Below, piece after piece: positions 1 through 6,422 of a stretch of 7,016 bases of DNA; position 1 is the stretch's first letter, and each line of letters begins with the position of its first letter. This DNA is from Solirubrobacterales bacterium (lineage in GTDB: Bacteria; Actinomycetota; Thermoleophilia; Solirubrobacterales; Solirubrobacteraceae), in the NCBI GenBank assembly GCA_025963955.1, contig JAOPZU010000431.1, forward strand, positions 1-7,016, in the 5' to 3' direction. Under the pieces are notes generated by a model that saw only the letters and a list, made by a program, of their open reading frames with translations, did not search any database and was not told the DNA's origin. Made by a program: the position numbers and the translations under genes.

Positions 1-1
1 C

Positions 2-205
2 GGCGAGCCCCTCGACCTGGAGAGCGTCGGCATCGCGATCGCCGCCCTCCGCCTCGGCGACGCCCCGGGCATCGCGCAGCGCTGGCACGACGCGACGCCG
101 GACCAGCCCGGGCCGTGGTTCTGGTCCGCCCGGCTGCAGGAGCTGAAAGACCGGGGGCGGCCGCCTTCGGTCCTTGCGGTCGGGGGCCCCGCGGAGGCGC
201 GGTGA
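2..205 (+). CDS. C-terminal fragment of an unrecognised protein
   Basis: An open frame enters from the left edge and ends at a TGA at 203-205, giving the last 67 residues of a protein whose start lies outside the window. I do not recognise the family. The fragment starts with a likely helix (residues about 4-30, rich in Leu, Ala and Ile), has a Trp/Phe cluster around residues 39-43 (PGPWFWSAR), a short charged helix (LQELKDRG), and a low-complexity Gly/Ala/Pro tail that is probably disordered. Codon use shows the strong G/C third-position bias of the neighbouring genes, which supports real coding. It lies on the same strand as the calcium-binding protein gene 54 bases downstream, but nothing shows that the two are functionally linked. 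A competing frame from 115 is Arg-rich and looks like a shadow of this gene and the next. Confidence 0.55.
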   Translation, partial: GEPLDLESVGIAIAALRLGDAPGIAQRWHDATPDQPGPWFWSARLQELKDRGRPPSVLAVGGPAEAR

Positions 206-259
206 AGGTCCGCATCGGCGAACTGCCACGGGCCCTGGTGTCAGCAGACAGACATCGGC

Positions 260-1357
260 ATGATGGATGGCATGGCCCGCTTCCTGCCCGTCACCCTCGC
301 CGCCGGGCTGCTGCTCGCCTTCCCCGGCGCCGCCTCGGCCACCACGACCGCATCCCGAGCCGGCGGCGCGATCACGATCACGGGGGACGACGGACCGAAC
401 GTCGTCTCCGTCGACGGCATCGGCAACGTCATCACGTACAAGGATCCGACGGGTCCCGGGATCGTCGCCGGGCCGGGCTGCGTTCAGGAGAACCCGTCGC
501 TCGTCAGCTGCGGCGAGGGCGGCGTCGGCCTGACCGCCGCCGTGACGCTCGGCGGCGGGAACGACACCTACGACGACCGGGTGGCGCGGACGGACTGGCC
601 GGTCGTCACCGCCGACGGCGGGGACGGCAACGACACGCTCAACGGCTCCTACGGCAGCGACGTGCTGCGCGGCGGCCCCGGGAACGACAGCATGCGAGGG
701 CTCGCGGGCAACGACCAGATGGACGGCGGCGCCGGGGACGACGACGTCCAGGGCGGTGCCGACGACGACACGATCGTCGGCGGCGCGGGTCGCGACTCGC
801 TCAACGGGGACGGCGAGTACAGCGGTACGACGATCGGCGGTAACGACACGATCCGTGCCCGCGACGGCGAAGTGGATCGCGTGACCTGCGGCTTCGGTGC
901 CGACCTCGCGCAACTTGACGCCGACGACGCGGCGGACGTCGACTGCGAGTCGGTCGACCGGCCGGCGACCACGCCGACCACGCCGACCACGCCGACCACG
1001 CCGACGACCTTCACCATCCGTCTGACGAAACCGTCTGGAGTCGGGCTGCGGGCCCTGGCGACCGGCAAGGCGCTGCCGGTGCTCGCCAGCTTCTCGGCGC
1101 CGTGCTCCGGGACGTTGCGGCTGAGCGTTGGCGCGGCGGAGGCGCGCCGCACCAGGCTCGGGCGCGCGAAGCTCACCCTCGCCTCCGTCAGCGGCGACGT
1201 CCCGGCCGGGAAGGTGCGCATCTCGGTGAAGGCCAAGCCGGCCTACCGCGCGAGGCTCCGGCGCCTGACGCGGCTGAGCACGACGCTGTCGATCGCCTGC
1301 TCGGACGCGACGGGCGCGACGGCCAGGGCGTCCACGGCGCTGACCCTCACGCGGTGA
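260..1357 (+). CDS. Secreted RTX-like calcium-binding protein
   Basis: This 365-residue protein is probably exported and binds calcium outside the membrane; its biological role is unknown. Seen: a Sec-type signal peptide (residues 1-27, hydrophobic core VTLAAGLLLAF, likely cleavage after ASA at 25-27); an N-terminal segment with Cys74/Cys84; an isolated LGGGNDTYD motif at 97-105; seven contiguous nonapeptides of the GGxGxDxLx type at 120-182; a motif with Cys210 and Cys229 (VTCGFGAD to VDCES); a Thr/Pro linker (237-250); and a C-terminal basic, beta-rich domain (251-365) with Cys282 and Cys347. Family knowledge: GGxGxD repeats fold into a calcium-bound parallel beta roll. Six Cys in three close or domain-matched pairs suggest disulphides (inference). 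The ATG at 260 is followed by in-frame ATGs at 263 and 272, and none has a clear Shine-Dalgarno sequence, so the start is uncertain by up to four residues. It is convergent with pilC. Confidence 0.85.
   Translation: MMDGMARFLPVTLAAGLLLAFPGAASATTTASRAGGAITITGDDGPNVVSVDGIGNVITYKDPTGPGIVAGPGCVQENPSLVSCGEGGVGLTAAVTLGGGNDTYDDRVARTDWPVVTADGGDGNDTLNGSYGSDVLRGGPGNDSMRGLAGNDQMDGGAGDDDVQGGADDDTIVGGAGRDSLNGDGEYSGTTIGGNDTIRARDGEVDRVTCGFGADLAQLDADDAADVDCESVDRPATTPTTPTTPTTPTTFTIRLTKPSGVGLRALATGKALPVLASFSAPCSGTLRLSVGAAEARRTRLGRAKLTLASVSGDVPAGKVRISVKAKPAYRARLRRLTRLSTTLSIACSDATGATARASTALTLTR
617..805 (+). repeat. Seven in-register RTX nonapeptide repeats (coding)
   Basis: Residues 120-182 of the secreted protein divide exactly into seven nine-residue units: GGDGNDTLN, GSYGSDVLR, GGPGNDSMR, GLAGNDQMD, GGAGDDDVQ, GGADDDTIV and GGAGRDSLN. 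Position 6 is Asp in all seven and position 1 is Gly in all seven; Gly at position 4 is lost only in unit 6, where it is Asp. In RTX proteins, the GGxGxD turn of one unit and that of the next bind calcium between them, and the hydrophobic residue at position 8 packs inside the roll. The DNA copies have diverged more than the protein units, so this is an old repeat under protein-level selection, not a recent expansion. Confidence 0.85.
968..1003 (+). repeat. Four perfect tandem copies of ACCACGCCG (Thr-Thr-Pro linker)
   Basis: Four identical 9-base units run from 968 to 1003, followed by a half-matching ACGACC. They encode Thr-Thr-Pro repeats (residues 237-248) joining the calcium-binding region to the C-terminal domain. 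The unit is a multiple of three, so gain or loss of copies would keep the frame and only change linker length. The copies are identical at DNA level, unlike the RTX units, which suggests recent slippage-type expansion. Thr/Pro linkers of this type are usually extended spacers in exported proteins. Confidence 0.9.
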
Positions 1358-1393
1358 GACCGCGCCAGCGTCGCGGGGTGGACGCCGCCGCCG

Positions 1394-2602
1394 CTACCTG
1401 ATCGCGTCGTACACCTTGAACAGCGGCAGGTACATCGAGATCACGATAAAGCCGACCATGCCGCCGACGACGACGATCATCACGGGCTCGAGGATCGACG
1501 TGAGGGCCTTGACGGCGGCCTCCACCTGGTCCTCGTAGAAGTCCGCGACCTTGGAGAGCATCGTGTCCAGGGCGCCGGTCTCCTCGCCCACGCCGAGCAT
1601 GTGCGTGACCATGCCGGGGAAGACGGGCGAGTCCTTGAGCGGGCCGCTGATGGTGCCGCCGTTGCGAACCGAGGCGATGACGTCCGCCATCGCCTCCTCG
1701 ATGACGGTGTTGCCGGCGGTGCGGCCCGTGATCTCCAGCGCCAGGAGCAGCGGCACGCCGGCACCCATCAGGGCGCTGAGCGTGCGCGACCAGCGCGCGA
1801 GCGACACCTTCTGGACGATCGTGCCGATGCCGAACGGGACCCGCAGGCGGAAGCGGTCCCATTGCTTGCGTCCGCTCGTGCTGACCTTCCACTTGCGGAA
1901 GCCGAACATCGCCGCCGCCGTCCCCGCGAAGAGGAGGTACCAGTAGCCCGTGAGCAGGTTGGACGCACCCACGGTGATCTTCGTGATGGCCGGCAGCTCC
2001 CCGCCGAACTCCTTGAAGACCCCGATGAAGACCGGGATCAGGAACGCGACGAGCGCGAGCACGACGACGAGCGAGAAGCTGATGACGACGATCGGGTAGG
2101 CCATCGCGGACTTCACCTGGCGGCGGAGGGAGTCCTCCTTCTCCAGCTGGTCGGCGACGCGCAGCAGGGCGGAGTCGAGCACGCCGCCCGCCTCCCCCGC
2201 CTCGGTCATCGCGACGAACAGCGGGCTGAAGACCTTCGGGTGCCGGGACATCGCCTCCGACAGCGGCAGGCCGGCCTCGACGTCCTTGCGGATGTCGACG
2301 ATGGAGCGCTGGAGCAGCTCGTTCTCCGTCTGCGCCTCCAGGACGTAGAGCGCGCGCAGGATCGTCATGCCCGAGTCCACCATCGTCGCCAGCTGGCGCG
2401 TCATGACGCTCAGGTCGGCGGCCTTGACGCGCTGGAAGAGCTTGATGTTCAGCTCGCGCGACGCGTGCTTGTCGGCGATGTCCAGGACGATGAGCCCGCG
2501 CTGCTTGAGCTGGTCGGAGACCGCCTGCTTGCTCTCGGCCTCGACCTCTCCCCCGGCCTTCGCGCCGGTGAGGTCCATCGCCTTGAAGACGTAGGTGGAC
2601 AT
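1394..2602 (-). CDS. pilC: Type IV pilus inner-membrane platform protein PilC
   Basis: PilC (GspF family, 402 residues, a normal length) is the integral membrane platform on which the PilB and PilT ATPases act to add or remove pilin subunits. Two T2SSF domains are visible, at about residues 64-190 and 268-392, each with the family's Gly-Glu segment (GEAGGVLDSAL at 136-146, GEETGALDTML at 339-349). Three membrane segments are clear: about 169-195, 216-235 and 370-392. The N-terminus (YVFKAMDLTGAKAGGEVEA) is the usual soluble start of the family, and the C-terminus YLPLFKVYDAIR matches the common family ending. The ATG lies three bases after the pilT stop codon with no strong ribosome binding site of its own, so translation is probably coupled to pilT. 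It is the last gene of the minus-strand run and converges on the secreted protein gene 36 bases away. GspF of a type II secretion system is the alternative, but the adjacent pilT makes pilus assembly much more likely. Confidence 0.95.
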   Translation of the reverse strand: MSTYVFKAMDLTGAKAGGEVEAESKQAVSDQLKQRGLIVLDIADKHASRELNIKLFQRVKAADLSVMTRQLATMVDSGMTILRALYVLEAQTENELLQRSIVDIRKDVEAGLPLSEAMSRHPKVFSPLFVAMTEAGEAGGVLDSALLRVADQLEKEDSLRRQVKSAMAYPIVVISFSLVVVLALVAFLIPVFIGVFKEFGGELPAITKITVGASNLLTGYWYLLFAGTAAAMFGFRKWKVSTSGRKQWDRFRLRVPFGIGTIVQKVSLARWSRTLSALMGAGVPLLLALEITGRTAGNTVIEEAMADVIASVRNGGTISGPLKDSPVFPGMVTHMLGVGEETGALDTMLSKVADFYEDQVEAAVKALTSILEPVMIVVVGGMVGFIVISMYLPLFKVYDAIR

Positions 2603-2605
2603 GAT

Positions 2606-3709
2606 CTAGGCCGCCCGTCCGTAGTCCACGCCGCCGCCGAGCGTCGCGGCGCCCATGATCCGTCGCAGCTCGTCCGGCGTGGAGGACTGCGACTCTGCGA
2701 CCCGCTGGGTGATCTTGCCCGAGCGGACCATCGCGGCCAGCGCCGCGTCCATCGTCTGCATCCCGACGGTGGAGCCGGTCTGCATCGAGGAGAGGATCTG
2801 GTGGGTCTTGCCCTCGCGGATGAGGTTGCGCACGGCGGCGGTCGGGACGAGGACCTCGCAGGCGACGGCGCGGCCGGCGCCGTCCGCCGTCGGGATCAGC
2901 GTCTGCGTGATCACGCCCTGCAGCGCGATCGAGAGCTGCACGCGGATCTGCTGCTGCTGGTGGGCCGGGAAGACGTCGATGACGCGGTCGATCGTCGAGG
3001 GAGCGCTCTGCGTGTGGAGCGTCGCGAAGACGAGATGGCCGGTCTCCGCCGCGGTCAGCGCCGTGGAGATCGTCTCCAGGTCGCGCATCTCGCCGACGAG
3101 GATGACGTCCGGGTCCTGCCGGAGCGCGGCCTTCAGGCCAGCCGCGAAGCTCGAGGCGTCCGCCCCGATCTCCCGCTGGTTGACCATGCACTTGCGGTGC
3201 CCGTGCAGGAACTCGATCGGGTCCTCGATCGTGAGGATGTGCTCCTCGCGCGTCGCGTTGATCTCGTCGACCATCGCGGCGAGCGTGGTCGACTTGCCCG
3301 ATCCGGTCGGGCCGGTGACCAGGACGATGCCGCGCGGCTTCTTGCACAGCTCGTGCACGACGGGCGGCAGGCCGAGGTCGTCGATCGGCGTGATCTGCGC
3401 GGGAATCAGGCGGAAGGCCGCCCCGAGCGCGCCGCGCTGGAAGTAGGCGTTCACGCGGAAGCGGGCGCGGCCGGGGATCGCGTAGGCGAAGTCGAGCTGC
3501 CAGTCCGTCTCCAGCCGCTGGCGCTGGTCGTTGGAGAGGATCGAGTAGACCATCTCCCTGGTCTCGGTCGCGTCGAGCACCGGGAAGTCGTCCAGCGGCG
3601 TCAAGCGCCCCCGGACGCGCACCATCGGGTGCGAACCCGCGGTGATGTGGAGGTCGGACGCCCGGCGTTCCAGGACGTCCAGCAGAAGGTCGGCGAAGTC
3701 GAACCGCAT
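2606..3709 (-). CDS. pilT: Type IV pilus retraction ATPase PilT
   Basis: PilT is the hexameric cytoplasmic ATPase that powers pilus disassembly and retraction, needed for twitching motility and often for DNA uptake. The 367-residue length is typical. Seen: an N-terminal PAS-like segment (about 1-110, with the family phrase ASDLHITAGSHP at 17-28); Walker A GPTGSGKS (133-140); Asp box ILTIEDPIEF (158-167); Walker B DVILVGEMRD (201-210); His box TGHLVFATLHT (223-233); and the C-terminal VRNLIREGK (293-301), equivalent to the AIRNLIRE retraction motif. These features, plus the absence of the PilB-type N-terminal domain and zinc motif, identify it as PilT and not an extension ATPase. The ATG at 3709 is preceded seven bases upstream by AGGTG, a good ribosome binding site. 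It sits between pilB (79 bases upstream) and pilC (three bases downstream). Confidence 0.96.
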   Translation of the reverse strand: MRFDFADLLLDVLERRASDLHITAGSHPMVRVRGRLTPLDDFPVLDATETREMVYSILSNDQRQRLETDWQLDFAYAIPGRARFRVNAYFQRGALGAAFRLIPAQITPIDDLGLPPVVHELCKKPRGIVLVTGPTGSGKSTTLAAMVDEINATREEHILTIEDPIEFLHGHRKCMVNQREIGADASSFAAGLKAALRQDPDVILVGEMRDLETISTALTAAETGHLVFATLHTQSAPSTIDRVIDVFPAHQQQQIRVQLSIALQGVITQTLIPTADGAGRAVACEVLVPTAAVRNLIREGKTHQILSSMQTGSTVGMQTMDAALAAMVRSGKITQRVAESQSSTPDELRRIMGAATLGGGVDYGRAA

Positions 3710-3716
3710 CGTTCTG

Positions 3717-3721
3717 CACCT
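3717..3721 (-). promoter_or_regulatory. Ribosome binding site of pilT
   Basis: On the minus strand AGGTG lies seven bases before the pilT ATG, a good match to the anti-Shine-Dalgarno sequence at normal spacing. It is the clearest such site among the minus-strand genes, and it supports both the chosen pilT start and translation of pilT independent of pilB. Confidence 0.65.
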
Positions 3722-3741
3722 ATCGGAAGGGGACGGCCGAT
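3722..3741 (-). repeat. Short inverted repeat in the pilB-pilT gap
   Basis: The arms ATCGG (3722-3726) and CCGAT (3737-3741) are perfect inverted repeats around a 10-base loop, immediately upstream of the pilT ribosome binding site in the only sizeable gap of the gene run (3710-3788). In an RNA read from the minus strand this could form a five-pair hairpin. No U-tract follows, so it is not a standard terminator. It might affect message stability or pilT translation, or be chance. The same gap also holds the perfect palindrome GCGGCGCCGC at 3756-3765. Confidence 0.3.
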
Positions 3742-3788
3742 CCTTGAGGCGCGGGGCGGCGCCGCGGACCGGCGTCGACCGCGGCGGG

Positions 3789-5591
3789 TCAGTATTCGTC
3801 CGAGACGCCCGTGCCGGTGACCCGGGCGACCTCGCTGATGGACGTCCGGCCCTGACGGACCTTCTCCAGTCCGTCCTCGCGCAGGCGGCGCATGCCGGCC
3901 CGCACGGCGGTCGCCGCGATCTCGTCGGCGGACGCGCGGTTGATGATGAGCTTGCGCATCTCCTCGTTGACCGTCATGACCTCGTAGAGGCCGATGCGCC
4001 CCTTGTAGCCCGAACCGCCGCAACGACTGCAGCCGACCGGGTCGTAGGCCTCGATGTCCGCGCGCGCGGGGAAGCCGCTGTCGCGCAGGATCTCGGCGCT
4101 GAGGATCGTCCGCCGCTTGCAGTGCTGGCAGAGCGTCCGCGCCAGCCGCTGTCCGACGACGCAGTCGATGGCGCTCGCCACCAGGAACGGCTCGATCCCC
4201 ATCTCGATCAGGCGGGTGATCGCGGTGGGCGCGTCGTTCGTGTGCAGCGTGGAGAGGACGAGGTGGCCTGTGAGCGCCGCCTCGATCGCGATCTGCGCCG
4301 CCTCGCGGTCGCGGATCTCGCCGACCATGATCACGTCGGGGTCGGCGCGCATCATCGAACGCAGGCCGTTGGCGAAGGTCAGGCCGGCGCGCTGGTTGAC
4401 CTGCACCTGGGTGATGCCGGAGACCTCGTACTCGACGGGATCCTCGATGGTGATGATGTTCTTCTCGGGGTTGTTGAGGTCCCCGAGAGCGGCGTACAAC
4501 GACGTCGACTTGCCGGACCCGGTCGGGCCCGTGACGAGGACGGCGCCGTAGGCCTGGCGGTAGGCGCGCTCGAAGCGGAGGCGCTCCGTCTCGAGCATGC
4601 CGAGCTTGTCGAGCTCCATCACGACGGCGTTCTTGTCGAGGATCCGCATGACCGCGCCCTCGCCGTGGACGGACGGGAGGGTGACCACGCGCAGGTCGAT
4701 GTGGCGCCCGTCGATGCTCAGGCCGACGCGGCCGTCCTGCGGCAGGCGCTTCTCGGCGATGTCGAGTTCGGCCATGATCTTCACCCGGCTGATGACGCCG
4801 CTGACCATCCGGCGCGGGACCGTCGTCGTGTCGTTGAGCACGCCGTCGATGCGGAAGCGCACCCGCATCCCGGACCCCTCGGGGGCCATGTGGATGTCGG
4901 ACGCCCCCTGCTCGGCGGCCTGGGCGATGATCTGGTTGACGAGCTTGATGACCGGCGCCTCGTCGGCGGACTCCCGCAGGTCGACGATCTCCGCGTCCTC
5001 CTCCGCGGCCTCGTCGGCCGTGGAGGCGACGACGTCGTCCAGGCGGGTCAGGCGGCTGACGAGCGCGGAGATGTCCTCGCGGGAAGCGACGACCGGGCGC
5101 ACGTCGTAGCCCGTCATGAGCGCGATGTCGTCGAGGGCCAGGACGTTGGCCGGGTCCGCCATCGCGACAAGCAGCGCACGCTCGCCGAGGAAGGCAACGG
5201 GCACCGCGTCGTAGCGGCGCGCCGCGGCGTTGTTGATGAGGTTCGCCGCCCCCATGTCGACGGCGAAGGCGGTGAGGTCCAGGTGGTCGAGCCCGTGCCG
5301 CTCGGCGACGGCCCGCGAGAGCGCGACCTGGTCGAGCTCCCCGCGCTCCAGCAGCACGGCCTCCGGCGTCACCCCGCCGGAGCGGGCCGCGTCGATGGCC
5401 GCGTCGACCCGGTCCCGCGGAACGAGGCCGAGCTCCACGATGACGTCCGTCAGGAAGCGCGCGTTCCCGCCCCGGGAGCGCGGGCGCGTGACGCCGTCCC
5501 AGGGCGTACCCGGGGACTGATCGCCCGCGGCGGCGGTCGCCGCGGCGGACGGTCCGGGGACCGGCCGAAGATGGGGAGGCTCTGGGCTCAT
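3789..5591 (-). CDS. pilB: Type IV pilus extension ATPase PilB
   Basis: PilB (GspE/PulE family, 600 residues from the chosen ATG) is the cytoplasmic hexameric ATPase that drives pilin polymerisation through PilC. Seen: a Pro/Ala-rich N-terminal tail (1-40); a T2SSE_N/MshEN-type domain (about 45-180); an acidic linker (about 185-213); Walker A GPTGSGKS (355-362); Asp box IITIEDPVEY (379-388); Walker B DVIMVGEIRD (419-428); His box TGHLVLSTLHT (441-451); and a zinc-type tetracysteine motif C488/C491 and C521/C524. The N-terminal domain and four Cys separate it from PilT. The start is uncertain: the frame stays open to GTG codons at 5612 and 5618, which would overlap aroE and add 7 or 9 residues. 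I prefer ATG 5591 because the added codons include two GAT, out of keeping with the local third-base bias, and no start has a clear ribosome binding site. The N-terminal domain lacks the usual nucleotide-binding consensus residues (see findings). Confidence 0.95.
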   Translation of the reverse strand: MSPEPPHLRPVPGPSAAATAAAGDQSPGTPWDGVTRPRSRGGNARFLTDVIVELGLVPRDRVDAAIDAARSGGVTPEAVLLERGELDQVALSRAVAERHGLDHLDLTAFAVDMGAANLINNAAARRYDAVPVAFLGERALLVAMADPANVLALDDIALMTGYDVRPVVASREDISALVSRLTRLDDVVASTADEAAEEDAEIVDLRESADEAPVIKLVNQIIAQAAEQGASDIHMAPEGSGMRVRFRIDGVLNDTTTVPRRMVSGVISRVKIMAELDIAEKRLPQDGRVGLSIDGRHIDLRVVTLPSVHGEGAVMRILDKNAVVMELDKLGMLETERLRFERAYRQAYGAVLVTGPTGSGKSTSLYAALGDLNNPEKNIITIEDPVEYEVSGITQVQVNQRAGLTFANGLRSMMRADPDVIMVGEIRDREAAQIAIEAALTGHLVLSTLHTNDAPTAITRLIEMGIEPFLVASAIDCVVGQRLARTLCQHCKRRTILSAEILRDSGFPARADIEAYDPVGCSRCGGSGYKGRIGLYEVMTVNEEMRKLIINRASADEIAATAVRAGMRRLREDGLEKVRQGRTSISEVARVTGTGVSDEY

Positions 5592-5604
5592 GTTCGTGGG
5601 GTGA

Positions 5605-6420
5605 TCATCCACGCGCACCGTCTCGCATGGCGTCGATTGGTGCCTGGACTCCCGTCCAGGCCTGAAGGCTCAACGCGCCTTGACGAACGAGGAACTCCAG
5701 GCCGTCGACCACGGCCACTCCGCGATCCCGTGCCGCGGTGACGAGCGCCGTGTCGCCGTCCCGATAGACCAGGTCGACCAGACATGTGTAGTTCACGATG
5801 TCATCGGCGTCCAGGGGCAGGTCCTTGAACGCAGTAGTGCGGTCGTCCAGCCCGACGCTCGTGCAGTTGACGAGCAGGTCCGCGCGAGCGGGCGCGGGGA
5901 CGGCCCGCACGCCGAGGTCGGCCGCCAGCCGCTGCGCGCGTTCCGGGCTCCGGTTCCACACCGCCACGTCGGCGGCGCCCGCGCCCTTCAGGGCCCAGGC
6001 GACGGCCCGGGCGCTGCCGCCCGCACCGAGGACCAGGGCGGTGCGACCGGCGGGTGGCCAGGGCAGCGCGGCGATCAGGCCCGGGGCGTCGGTGTTGTCG
6101 GCGTGGATGCTGCCGCCCGGCCCGAAGCTCAGGGTGTTGGCGGCGCCGATCGCCCGCGCCGCGTCCGTCGCGGTGTCGGCCAGGGCGAGCGCCGCCTCCT
6201 TGTGCGGGATCGTGACGTTGGCTCCGGCGAAGCCCGCGGCCGGCAGGGCGCGGACGGTCTCGGTGAAGGCCTCCGGCGGGACGGGTAGCCGCTGGTAGGT
6301 CCACCCCTCGGCGGCCAGACCGAGCGCGGCGAGGGCGGCCCCGTGCATCGCCGGGGACCGGCTGTGCGCCACCGGCCAGCCGAGCACGCCGAGGCGCCGG
6401 GCCGGGCGGGGTGCGTCCAT
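5605..6420 (-). CDS. aroE: Shikimate dehydrogenase (NADP+)
   Basis: AroE reduces 3-dehydroshikimate to shikimate with NADPH, the fourth step of the shikimate pathway to chorismate and aromatic amino acids, in the cytoplasm. The 271-residue length is typical. Seen: the shikimate-binding SRSP (20-23); NVTIPHK (68-74) with the catalytic Lys74; GAANT (93-97 region); NTDA (109-112) with the catalytic Asp111; the nucleotide-binding loop GAGGSARA (132-139); NRSPERA (156-162), where the NRS/NRT Arg contacts the NADP phosphate; NCTSVG (185-190); DLVY (216-219); and the C-terminal GLEFLVRQGALS (240-251). All key residues are present. The frame is open further upstream to 6534, but that extension lies inside mltG. 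The ATG at 6420 overlaps the mltG stop by one base (TGATG), so translation is probably coupled. An mltG-aroE pair downstream of alaS and ruvX is a common arrangement in Actinobacteria. Confidence 0.95.
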   Translation of the reverse strand: MDAPRPARRLGVLGWPVAHSRSPAMHGAALAALGLAAEGWTYQRLPVPPEAFTETVRALPAAGFAGANVTIPHKEAALALADTATDAARAIGAANTLSFGPGGSIHADNTDAPGLIAALPWPPAGRTALVLGAGGSARAVAWALKGAGAADVAVWNRSPERAQRLAADLGVRAVPAPARADLLVNCTSVGLDDRTTAFKDLPLDADDIVNYTCLVDLVYRDGDTALVTAARDRGVAVVDGLEFLVRQGALSLQAWTGVQAPIDAMRDGARG

Positions 6421-6422
6421 CA
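6418..6422 (-). other. TGATG stop-start overlap between mltG and aroE
   Basis: On the minus strand the mltG stop TGA (6422-6420) shares its last A with the aroE start ATG (6420-6418). Such one-base overlaps normally mean that the ribosome finishing the first gene re-initiates on the second, so both proteins come from one message. This overlap also fixes the aroE start. Confidence 0.85.

Noticed and set aside
617..805. CRISPR array or intergenic DNA repeat
   Set aside because: The periodicity is 27 bases in frame, without identical repeats or spacers, and it encodes textbook RTX nonapeptides.
649..1236. Minus-strand frame opposite the calcium-binding protein, with a Val-Gly-Val repeat
   Set aside because: The repeat is simply the reverse-strand reading of the Thr-Thr-Pro tandem repeat, and the frame has no other features of a real gene.
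1368..1385. Possible bidirectional terminator in the convergent gap (GCGTC/GACGC stem of five pairs, eight-base loop)
   Set aside because: The stem is short, the loop is large, no T-tract follows on either strand, and such stems are common by chance at this GC content. Both convergent genes do need to end here, so it remains possible but unsupported.
1347..3719. Very long minus-strand open frame (790 codons) spanning pilC and pilT in another frame
   Set aside because: Its product is Arg/Pro/Gly/Asp-rich low-complexity sequence, as expected for a shadow frame in GC-rich DNA. It overlaps two genes with full sets of family motifs.
1394..5591. Type II secretion motor (gspE-gspF) in place of a pilus motor
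   Set aside because: A canonical PilT with its retraction motif sits between the two genes. Type II secretion systems lack a retraction ATPase.
1601..5741. Long plus-strand open frames (739 and 699 codons) antisense to the pilus genes
   Set aside because: Both mirror the codon bias of pilC, pilT and pilB and give Arg/Asp/Leu-rich sequence with no domain or signal. They are shadows of real genes on the other strand.
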